From Zerene cesonia (lineage: Eukaryota > Arthropoda > Insecta > Lepidoptera > Pieridae), in assembly GCF_012273895.1 (NCBI RefSeq), contig NC_052107.1, forward strand, positions 310,001 through 374,000: a DNA stretch of 64,000 bases, written 5' to 3'. The notes under the pieces are model-generated. The model was not told the origin of the DNA, did not search any database, and saw only the letters and a list, made by a program, of their open reading frames with translations. Shown one piece after another: positions 36,405-44,485 of this stretch. Position 1 is the first letter of the stretch. Each line of letters opens with the position of its first letter. A program made the position numbers and the translations under genes.

Positions 36405-36631
36405 TTATACTCAAATTGACCGTCTCCTTGGTACAATGGTTAATGCGTGAGCTTAGAACCGAGGGGTCCTGGGTTCGATTTCCGGTGGGGACGCACAAAA
36501 AAAAAAAATCTCGGTCTGGCAGGACACAGAAGGCTGATCACCTGCTTGTTCATAAAGAAAATCGAACAGTGAAATAGATGTATCATCCGCCCCATACCCC
36601 ACTACACGGGACTTCACTTTATACTCAAATT
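36405..36631 (+). repeat. tRNA-derived SINE, GACCGTCTCC family, intact with 13-bp target duplications
   Basis: TTATACTCAAATT at 36405-36417 is repeated exactly at 36619-36631. The element between (36418-36618, 201 bp) starts GACCGTCTCCTTGGTACAAT, with the A box TGGTACAATGG and the B box GGGTTCGATTTCC. The body is TCGGTCTGGCAGGACACAGA, AGGCTGATCACCTGCTTGTT. It ends CCCACTACACGGGACTTCAC, T. There is no poly(A) or simple-repeat tail. This copy fixes both ends of the family. Confidence 0.9.
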
Positions 36632-37218
36632 ACTTGCCACGAAGAAAGAAATGTTATCATAATACACAAAAAAACAGAATCCAGCAGAATTTAATTTTTA
36701 TGTCAACACGTAGTAAATATTGGACCCTGAATAATTGTATGGTTAATGTTAGTTTAAGAAAATAAAAATTTTACAGCCTGTTAATTTTCGAAAACTTTTT
36801 TTGGGTGTATGGAAAAGGAATTTAGGTTTAAAAGTAATCTGAATCTAAAACGAAATAAGGATGCTTTTTGTTTGCATACGGATTAATAGCAAGTTTATAG
36901 AGTAATCAATTTTTAGCTTTACGCAGTTGACGAGTTGCATTATGTGTGGTTCTTTTTGTTAAAGGGTCCCGCTTTTTGTTTACGTTTTTATATCTTTTGA
37001 ATTCTTATGTTTTTTCTTTAAACTGTTATACTATAATGTTTTTAATTTATTTATACGGTAAAGAACTACAAATTACTTCGTTATGATAAAAATTAAAAGT
37101 AAAGAAGATTGTATTTAAATATTCTTAAATCTTTTTTATATTTATTAAAAAACGAATAGACCACTAGCAAAAATTTATCAAAGAGTTACATTATTTATGA
37201 AGGAATTCTTATAGGTTA
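36632..37218. other. Non-coding, nothing recognised
   Basis: AT-rich with no supported feature. Confidence 0.3.
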
Positions 37219-37362
37219 TTAGCTTTGCCCGCGGCTTCACACGGGTTAAACTTAGAGTAGTTTTATGAAAAACCCCTATTAAAAATCTCTATCAAAATTC
37301 CGTACAGTTTTAAAGATTCAAGCATACAAAGGACAAGGAGGGAAAGGACTTTTTTATACTAT
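37219..37362 (-). mobile_element. Helitron-like element, GCTTAGATCTTTAAAATT subfamily
   Basis: TTAGCTTTGCCCGCGGCTTC, ACACGGGTTAAACTTAGAGT, CCGTACAGTTTTAAAGATTC and AAGCATACAAAGGACAAG are the reverse order of 61902-62078. Confidence 0.65.
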
Positions 37363-38466
37363 ATAGGTATACCTAGGTAAACATGGGGATACTTATAACC
37401 ATTCCCATAACATCTTACGTCTAGATCAATCCTTAGCCAGTCTGCGGGGCCTAAGAGACCGAAACGCAAATTGTGTACGATTTCACCAGTGATTTATACA
37501 GACCTACGCTAGTGATACCGTCTCTAATCAGTGGACAGAGAAACGTGTGGAGACGTAGTATGTAGGACATTTGTTATATGTGAAAAATGAGAGGTGAAGT
37601 GAAAACTTTGATTGTTTTTATTGAAAGTATTCGGTTACAACAATGAACATGGAAAAGTATCAATTAAAGTAAAGAACGAATGGGTATAACTTTTAATATG
37701 TAGTTTACTTGAGTCGCAATAGTAATAATTTATTGAATACAATAAACATTTCGTAAAACGAGAAGAGCAATAAAATTAATAAACCGGCTGTAACAAGTCA
37801 TCGCACAATGGTCATTATTATATCCAAAGCATATTTGCGTTCAGTTTTAGCAACTAGTCCTTCGAGCCCGCTCACGTAATCTGAGCACACTCCACAATCG
37901 CCCGTATCCAGCGCTGTCTAAGAAAGTGTCCTCTCGGGAGCAATATTTGCCCGCGGCAAGGGTGACCACTCCTTTATCAGTCATCCGATCCGATAGTGAC
38001 CACTACTCACGCGGGACAGCCAATTTTGCGTACAATGTATTATAAATTGCGATCTATTGGACCCTGTCTCTAATTAACCGTTAACGAGTCGGTTTTACTG
38101 CCGCAATTTAGGGTTATCGCAAGTTTTGAATTGACCACCATATGTCATAGTTTTGGATTACGTTGGGCTTGGATTACTGTTTTATTGCGACACACATTAA
38201 TAACAACTAAACGTATATATCGAATAATGATAACTAGGATGAGAAATAAATAAATAAATAAATAAATTTGATCACGAGGCGGGATCTGAAGCCGTGTCTT
38301 TTATAAAGCATTTCAACGCTTTAAAACTAAAAATTAAAGAAAACTAGGACTTCGTTAATTTCATACTATTTATAATTGACCTAGATTGGAATCAGTTAAA
38401 CGTCAAAATATGTCCAATGTCCTATAAGTATATATGCCAGCGTTAAAATGTAAATTGCGTTTGGTT
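37363..38466. other. Non-coding with AAAT microsatellite
   Basis: No gene recognised. (AAAT)n lies at about 38245-38266. Block 37855-38000 is GC-richer and unassigned. Confidence 0.35.
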
Positions 38467-38478
38467 ATATAGGAAAGG

Positions 38479-38550
38479 CTCTCCGGCGGGGAATCGAACC
38501 CCGGTCTCCCGCGTGACAGGCGGGGATACTGACCACTATACTACCGAAGA
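38479..38550 (-). tRNA. tRNA-Asp (GTC); gene or retroposed copy
   Basis: The minus strand folds as a complete 72-nt tRNA. The acceptor TCTTCGG pairs with CCGGAGA (7 bp, one T-G wobble) with discriminator G at 38479. The D arm contains GTATAGTGGTCAGTAT. The anticodon stem is CCCGC/GCGGG around the loop CTGTCAC (anticodon GTC at 38515-38517), and the T arm is CCGGGGTTCGATTCCCC. A and B boxes are intact and there is no intron. It would carry aspartate to ribosomes reading GAC/GAU. The perfect folding suggests a functional or recent sequence. However, it lies inside 13-bp direct repeats together with a SINE, so it may be a retroposed copy of a mature tRNA. No T-run terminator lies immediately 3' of it. 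Confidence 0.9.
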
Positions 38551-38561
38551 AAAAAAGCAGT

Positions 38562-38849
38562 GGTGGCTCAGTGGTGAGAGCCTCGAGTCGGGGTTCGAGA
38601 CCGGGCGAGCGTGCAGGAAATAAATTGATTTTTCAATTTATCTGCATATGTGGATAATATCGCCACTGCTTAAACGGTGAAGGAAAACATCGTGAGGAAA
38701 CCGGCATGTCCAAGAATCAAAAGTTCAACGACATGTGAGATCTGCCAACCCGCACTTGGCCAGCGTGGTGGATTATGGCCTGAACCCTCATAGGAGGCCT
38801 GTGTCCCAGCAGTGGGAACATATATGGGCTGATGATGATGATGATGATG
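38562..38849 (+). repeat. Full-length tRNA-derived SINE, GAT-tail family
   Basis: The head is GGTGGCTCAGTGGTGAGAGC with B box GGGGTTCGAGACC. The body carries ACGGTGAAGGAAAACATCGT, GCACTTGGCCAGCGTGGTGG and CATAGGAGGCCTGTGTCCCA, and the tail is (GAT)n at 38830-38849. An A-run, AAAAAAGCAGT, separates it from the tRNA 5' end. A short minus frame across it is not a gene. Confidence 0.92.
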
Positions 38850-38862
38850 ATATAGGAAAGGC

Positions 38863-40432
38863 AAGATTGTGAGTATTCTACGAAAAATTGTGACCAATAA
38901 CATGCTTCCTTTAATTTAACGGGTTTAGTAACTTTTTCTACTACTACTAGTCAGGTTGGTTTATTAATAACCTGCTTACAAAGAAATAGGACTCTGTGTA
39001 GACTTACTGCCAGCACCTGGCAGAGTATAAGTGATTTTTTAGGGGGTAATACGTTATTGCGATGCAGTTGCATGAAAGTCTAACGAAAAATAATGCAATA
39101 GCTTGCTATCACGTGAGTTACAAACTTATGTCAAAAATGGGTGATAAATACATATAAACACATATTTACTGGAGGCTATTAATTGCTTTAGTACAATCAA
39201 ACTTTCACAAAATCTAAAAATGAATCAATACACATTGACGCAAGAAATGTGTAAACATTATTGCAATATTATTGAAGCCATTGGTCTGCAAACAGTAAAT
39301 TCATGCAAATCGACTTATTTACAAAGGAAGCCGGCGTTAAAAACAGCTTTATAATAAAAAGAAAGATTTTTCCCTCCACCTTTCACGGTATTTTCCTCTT
39401 AATTTAATCAAATCATGGACTCGTGTATTTTTCTGAGTCATTTATTTTTAATTTTGGCCGATCGTAGAGTGAGGGCTGGCGTAAAGCGAACGCATTGTAG
39501 ACTTGTAAACGTGACGAATTTTGTTTTTATGAAATTAGCACGTGTACAGCCTCTTGTATTGTTTGAGTATAATTAAATATGGCGCGCCAGAAGAAGAATA
39601 ATTATAGAAGGATAATAACTGGTTAATTCATGTCATTGTCTATGGAATATAGCACATAGTAATATAGAACGTAGTGAGTGGTTCAAAATAATCGTTCAAA
39701 CAACTTATTTTTGTAAATTATGATATTATACTTGATGCAGAGGAAATCTAAAAAAGCAAGAAATTAAGACATACAAAACAAAAACAATATTGGAAAGTTA
39801 TTTCTTACTTTATTAGAGTAGAGTTACTTTTCAATCAAAAATGTGGACAATAATAAAATAATTCAATATTTAAATTTATTACAATCAAATACTTTATGAA
39901 TTAAGATTGTTTATTAGAAAAAAAAAATTCGAGGCGGGATTCCTTGAAAGAATTACTTCTATGAAATTGGAAATAATTATTGTATTTGTTGATTTTGTTT
40001 ATATCAAATATTTGATTAACAATATAATTTTACCTTATATCTGACAGAAATAATCAAACAGAAGCTAGCTTTTTATTATTAACCGTAACCTTAATAAGAT
40101 AATAATGCAAGACAAAATACATAACACAATAAAAATAATCTGCGATATGTAATCTTACGAGATTTATAACAGCCATAAATATCATATTCAATTACTCATT
40201 GTATTATAAATTAAAATAATCTGACTAAACTCAATGTCACCTCTATTTGTTATCAATGAAAAAAAATCTTTTTTTCGTTATTGCTTACATTTTTGTCAAA
40301 CATGTAATGGAAATTATTAGCCATTGTAATAGTGTCGTAGTACCTATGATAAACACAGGTTGCTGAAAAACAGTTGATATTTGTATTAGGAGTCTATGTC
40401 TATGATAAATATATTGGTAAATATAATAATAC
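38863..40432. other. Non-coding, nothing recognised
   Basis: AT-rich. The 69-codon frame at 40285-40494 (-) crosses a TA microsatellite and is not a gene. Confidence 0.35.
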
Positions 40433-40453
40433 CTATATATATATATATATATA
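40433..40453. repeat. (TA)n microsatellite
   Basis: About ten TA units immediately left of the CACGTG-containing segment. Confidence 0.9.
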
Positions 40454-41166
40454 ACGGATGAAGCGTTGCCACGTGTTAACGGATGAAGGTGCACGTGGTT
40501 GTTTTGAAAGAGAGTGTCGCCAGCATCGCTGGCGTCCCGACTTCCTTGAGCATTGCTTTCGCCAATACTGAGTGATGTAGTAGAAAGAAAAACACTTGTG
40601 AATAATTATTTCAATTTATTTTGTTCTTCAAGAGCTCCGCTCGCTACGACAGCTCGAGTCGAAGTGTTTTTTGAACCGGCGCGCGCTCGGCTTTTTATAG
40701 CAAAACTGGATTTATTATTTGTTTGAATAAAGCATCAATTCTCGCAACTTCTAAAATTTTTAAACAAAACGCTTTAAGAAATTTAAGATGATTACAAAAA
40801 GTAAATCAGTTAGTTTTTTTTTTTAATGCTACCGACAAATATTAAAGAATAATAATCTGTGTTCTTAATTTGAGAACAAACATTTCTAAACATTATTTTG
40901 ACCCTAATTCCAATCAATGAAACAGATTTGTTTTAGAAGATGCGTGACTATGTTGTTTGAAGTGCAGTTGCACACCGACACGGCCATTCTGACAGGCAGC
41001 GCGTGCTCTGCGCCTGCCTGCGTTGTGATGTTCGATATCTGAAAGCAATTTCTTTTTCTGAGCTTGGTATCTGTAAGCAACTCATTTTGCTTATTTTGAA
41101 TGGGTTATTGTTGTAAGGACAGTACATAAAGACATCTCTTATGTACTGATTTATTTATTTAGAATC
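40454..41166 (-). mobile_element. Possible LTR-type terminal region on the minus strand
   Basis: On the minus strand the order is an AT-rich block, GCTATAAAAAGCCGAGCGCG (TATA box at about 40692-40699), GC-rich sequence, ACTTCGACTCGAGCTGTCGT, the polyadenylation signal AATAAA (around 40613) and then TTTCTTTCTACTACATCACT. This is the U3-R-U5 layout of a retroelement LTR. Leftward lie a perfect hairpin (CGCCAGC at 40518, GCTGGCG at 40528) and two copies of TAACGGATGAAG. No second LTR, primer-binding site or polypurine tract is certain, so it could also be a cellular promoter. Confidence 0.35.
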
Positions 41167-42180
41167 TCTGGTGTGTACATGTCCACCCATAGTTCCACAA
41201 GGGTAACACATGGATTAGCTCAGAGGTACCACTCTTAGATTTATCATTAATCATGGTGTGTACATGTCTATCCATAGTTCCACAAGGGTAATCCATGGAT
41301 TAGCTCAGAGGTACCACTCTTAGATTTATCATTAATCTGTGGTGTGTACATGTCCATCCATAGTTCCACAAGGGTAACACATGGATTAGCTCAGAGGTAC
41401 CACTCTTAGATTTATCANNNNNNNNNNNNNNNNNNNNNNNNNNNNNNNNNNNNNNNNNNNNNNNNNNNNNNNNNNNNNNNNNNNNNNNNNNNNNNNNNNN
41501 NNNNNNNNNNNNNNNNNNNNNNNNNNNNNNNNNNNNNNNNNNNNNNNNNNNNNNNNNNNNNNNNNNNNNNNNNNNNNNNNNNNNNNNNNNNNNNNNNNNN
41601 NNNNNNNNNNNNNNNNNNNNNNNNNNNNNNNNNNNNNNNNNNNNNNNNNNNNNNNNNNNNNNNNNNNNNNNNNNNNNNNNNNNNNNNNNNNNNNNNNNNN
41701 NNNNNNNNNNNNNNNNNNNNNNNNNNNNNNNNNNNNNNNNNNNNNNNNNNNNNNNNNNNNNNNNNNNNNNNNNNNNNNNNNNNNNNNNNNNNNNNNNNNN
41801 NNNNNNNNNNNNNNNNNNNNNNNNNNNNNNNNNNNNNNNNNNNNNNNNNNNNNNNNNNNNNNNNNNNNNNNNNNNNNNNNNNNNNNNNNNNNNNNNNNNN
41901 NNNNNNNNNNNNNNNNNNNNNNNNNNNNNNNNNNNNNNNNNNNNNNNNNNNNNNNNNNNNNNNNNNNNNNNNNNNNNNNNNNGATTAGCTCAGAGGTACC
42001 ACTCGTAGATTTGTAATATTATCATCAATCTATGGTGTGTACATGTCCACCCATGGTTCCGCAAGGCGTCCCGACGGTATCTCATGGTTCACTTAAGGAT
42101 GCATCAAGGATCCGTGGTTAGCTCAAGGGTAACCCATGGTTTAGCTCAGAGGTACCACTCTCAAGATATTTAATTCTCGT
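41167..42180. repeat. Tandem array, about 85-86-bp unit, split by an assembly gap
   Basis: GTGTGTACATGTCC recurs at 41171, 41256 and 41342, and again at about 42033 after the gap. Each unit carries CCATAGTTCCACAAGGGTAA, GGATTAGCTCAGAGGTACCA and CTCTTAGATTTATCATTAAT. Units left of the gap are almost identical; those right of it are longer and diverged (extra TTTGTAATATTATCA). The gap presumably hides more copies. Confidence 0.85.
41418..41982. other. Assembly gap (565 N)
   Basis: A run of N inside the tandem array. The non-round length suggests a sized gap, probably because near-identical units could not be assembled. Confidence 0.99.
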
Positions 42181-42239
42181 CGATTTGTAATATTATCATA
42201 AATGTAGAAATAAACCTTTATGAGGATGACATAATAATA

Positions 42240-42540
42240 AATTTATTGTTACATACGGGTTGAATCCGATGGTAAACGCTCGTCGTTAGTAGCCAACTGG
42301 ACTGGCTGGCTAGCTCAAGATGTAGATGGCACCGGATCGGGAGCTGCGATGTTTGGATCAGGTTCTTGTACCGCCGACACGGCTACTTGGTCTCCCGGCT
42401 GTGGTGCACGACGAATTTAATCATGGGCGACTACTCGGGGCGCCCACTGCCGACCACCATTTTTACTAGATAGCGGTAATTTCAAGAACCCTCTCCAACT
42501 GGCCATTCGCTCGGCCAATACCTGGCGTTATAGCATGCAT
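42240..42540 (-). pseudogene. ORF-like remnant, possibly from a transposable element
   Basis: On the minus strand one frame stays open except for a few stops: MASWRGFLKLPL..., GGRQWAPRVVAHD, stop, then IRRAPQPGDQVAVSAVQEPD... and further. The composition is more GC-rich than the surroundings. I do not recognise the family. Position next to the tandem array and LTR-like region suggests the end of a retroelement polyprotein, but this is inference. Confidence 0.25.
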
Positions 42541-42606
42541 GTTTATACCGAATCATTCACAGTAGTGTGTGAATTCACCAAAAATTTTCTTCCACACCAC
42601 GCAGGT

Positions 42607-42706
42607 NNNNNNNNNNNNNNNNNNNNNNNNNNNNNNNNNNNNNNNNNNNNNNNNNNNNNNNNNNNNNNNNNNNNNNNNNNNNNNNNNNNNNNNNNNNNNN
42701 NNNNNN
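42607..42706. other. Assembly gap (100 N, unknown size)
   Basis: Exactly 100 N, the usual placeholder for a scaffold join of unknown length. It cuts the Hsc70 gene. The base pairs just left (TTTTCTTCCACACCACGCAG) resemble a splice acceptor, but no coding sequence is seen before the gap. Confidence 0.99.
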
Positions 42707-43395
42707 AAACTCAAACCTTCACCACCTACTCCGACAACCAGCCCGGAGTGCTCATTCAAGTGTTCGAGGGTGAGCGCGCGATGACCAGAGACAACAACAT
42801 CCTGGGCAAGTTCGAGCTCACCGGCATTCCGCCCGCGCCGCGCGGCGTTCCTCAGATCGAGGTTACCTTCGACATCGACGCCAACGGTATCTTGAACGTG
42901 TCCGCCGTCGAGAAGTCGACCAACAAGGAGAACAAGATCACCATCACCAACGACAAGGGCCGTCTGTCGAAGGAGGAGATTGAACGCATGGTCAATGAGG
43001 CCGAGAAGTACAGGAACGAGGACGAGAAGCAGAAGGAAACTATCCAGGTGAAGAACGCGCTCGAGTCATACTGCTTCAACATGAAGTCCACCATGGAGGA
43101 CGAGAAGCTGAAGGACAAGATCTCGGACTCTGAGAAGCAAACGATCCTCGACAAGTGCAACGAAACTATCAAATGGTTGGACTCTAACCAGCTGGCCGAC
43201 AAGGAGGAATACGAGCACAAGCAGAAGGAGCTGGAGGGCGTGTGCAACCCGATAATCACGAAGCTGTACCAGGGCGCGGGCGGCGCGCCGGGCGGTATGC
43301 CCGGCGGCATGCCCGGCTTCCCCGGCGGCGCGCCCGGCGCGGCTGGCGCGGCTCCCGGCGGCGGTGCCGGCCCCACCATCGAGGAGGTTGACTAA
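42707..43395 (+). CDS. Hsc70-4: Cytosolic heat shock cognate 70 (Hsc70), C-terminal 228 codons; 5' end missing in gap
   Basis: Hsc70 is an ATP-driven chaperone of the cytosol and nucleus that binds exposed hydrophobic peptide segments for folding, clathrin uncoating and delivery to other chaperones. The first full codon is at 42709 (TQTFTTYSDNQPG). Residues 1-100 of the fragment are the end of the substrate-binding beta domain (FELTGIPPAPRG, FDIDANGILNVSA). Residues about 100-185 are the helical lid. From about 186 follows the Gly/Pro-rich tail with GGMPGGMPGFPGG, ending GPTIEEVD. EEVD is the docking site for TPR co-chaperones such as HOP and CHIP. There is no KDEL, so it is not BiP. GGMP repeats favour a constitutive cognate over stress-induced Hsp70, so the symbol is a best guess. 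The family is usually about 650 residues, so the ATPase domain is absent. There is no intron or frameshift here. Codon use is GC-rich, unlike the flanks. Promoter and heat-shock elements are not visible. Confidence 0.95.
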
Positions 43396-43465
43396 ACATT
43401 CCACTTTCACAACTAAGATCCTTTCCGATAAAGTGTACCTTCTGATTCAAAATAAATGAATGTAA
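43396..43465 (+). promoter_or_regulatory. Hsc70 3' UTR with polyadenylation signal
   Basis: After the TAA stop of the EEVD codons, AATAAA lies at 43451-43456, within a TTCAAAATAAATGAATG context, giving a short 3' UTR. Only the distance and hexamer support this. Confidence 0.75.
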
Positions 43466-43864
43466 CTTATTTTGTCGTTTCTTTTCATATTCTCACACGA
43501 GGCGTAGGTACATGACGAATTATTAAATCTATTGCTATTTTACATACATTGCATTTTATTTAAGGTATTACGTAAAAAAAGTAAATAACTATGCTTTCTG
43601 AAGTAATATAGTTGTATAAAAAATAACCATTTATGAATGCTAAACACCAAAATACAACTCATAGGTAGCAAATTCTTTAAAATTTCGACATTTTAAGTTA
43701 ATTTCAATGTAATTTCATAATGACCATGATTGACCTGTCTAAGATCTACCTACCATGATGATGCTGATGCTTCAAGGGGCTTACGTAAAATAAAATGTTG
43801 CTATTAGCTAGAATGCTAAACTAAACGAAAAATGGTAATAATAATGTGAAATAAATTCTTTATA
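43466..43864. other. Non-coding downstream of Hsc70
   Basis: AT-rich; nothing recognised. Confidence 0.4.
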
Positions 43865-43917
43865 AGAATATAGGTGTCGCCTATAAACGCTCGTTTATTA
43901 GGCGACACCTATGTTCT
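43865..43917. repeat. 53-bp near-perfect palindrome
   Basis: The left arm AGAATATAGGTGTCGCCTAT, AAACG is inverted on the right as CGTTTATTAGGCGACACCTA, TGTTCT. The arms are about 25 bp, with one bulged base and one mismatch, around a CT loop. It would form a very stable hairpin or cruciform. Confidence 0.9.
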
Positions 43918-44307
43918 CATAGCCAAATCGACAACATTGCTACGTAAACAAATACGCTACGAATTTGAGAATATTTGTTCAAATTGAATAGAGTTAGGTA
44001 TGTTTCGTAAACGTGTGTAGATTATTAAATTGATATTGTATTAATGAACAGCTTTTGTTATAGAAAAGAATCATTTTATCCCTATTCAATCGTGTAGAAG
44101 TCGCAGCAAGCGGCTTGTAATAGAGATTAGTAGATAGTATAGGACGGAATCAAAAATATATGTTTTGACGTCAAACGTACACGTACTATTTAAATGAGAA
44201 TGATTGCGATTATTTTTATCGAGCTATTTTCGTCCATGCGTTATAAATTTGTCAAATGCTTGAAGTCCGACAGACGCTATTTAACACGTTGGCTGCTGAA
44301 ACACACC
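43918..44307. other. Non-coding, nothing recognised
   Basis: AT-rich; no supported feature. Confidence 0.35.
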
Positions 44308-44385
44308 TCATCATCATCATCATCATCATCAGCCCATATATGTTCCCACTGCTGGGACACAGGCCTCCTATGAGGGTTTAGGCCA
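44308..44385 (-). repeat. SINE, GAT-tail family, 3' part, cut by a gap
   Basis: The tail appears as (CATCAT)n at 44309-44330, followed by AGCCCATATATGTTCCCACT, GCTGGGACACAGGCCTCCTA and TGAGGGTTTAGGCCA, the reverse complement of the 38562 SINE end. The head would lie inside the N run. Confidence 0.9.
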
Positions 44386-44485
44386 NNNNNNNNNNNNNNN
44401 NNNNNNNNNNNNNNNNNNNNNNNNNNNNNNNNNNNNNNNNNNNNNNNNNNNNNNNNNNNNNNNNNNNNNNNNNNNNNNNNNNNNN
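44386..44485. other. Assembly gap (100 N)
   Basis: Placeholder gap starting inside a SINE. The repeat probably caused the break in assembly. Confidence 0.99.

Larger units (their letters stand above)
38467..38862. mobile_element. Composite insertion: antisense tRNA-Asp plus SINE between 13-bp direct repeats
   Basis: ATATAGGAAAGGC is found at 38467-38479 and again, exactly, at 38850-38862. The sequence between starts with the antisense 3' end of the tRNA-Asp and ends with the GAT tail of the SINE. No other duplication directly abutting the SINE alone is visible (left of the SINE is GAAGAAAAAAAGCAG). This supports one integration event covering both parts. Confidence 0.65.

Noticed and set aside
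41167..42180. Regularly spaced repeat considered as a CRISPR array
   Set aside because: Whole 85-bp units are tandemly repeated with no unique spacers, and the genome is an insect nuclear genome.
42585..42606. Splice-acceptor-like TTTTCTTCCACACCACGCAG before the gap
   Set aside because: Only two bases follow before the N run, so no exon can be confirmed; mentioned only as context for the gap.
42852..43450. Long minus-strand frames opposite Hsc70 (up to 175 codons)
   Set aside because: They are antisense shadows of the GC-rich Hsc70 coding sequence; their Gly/Pro/Arg-rich composition comes from the complementary codons.
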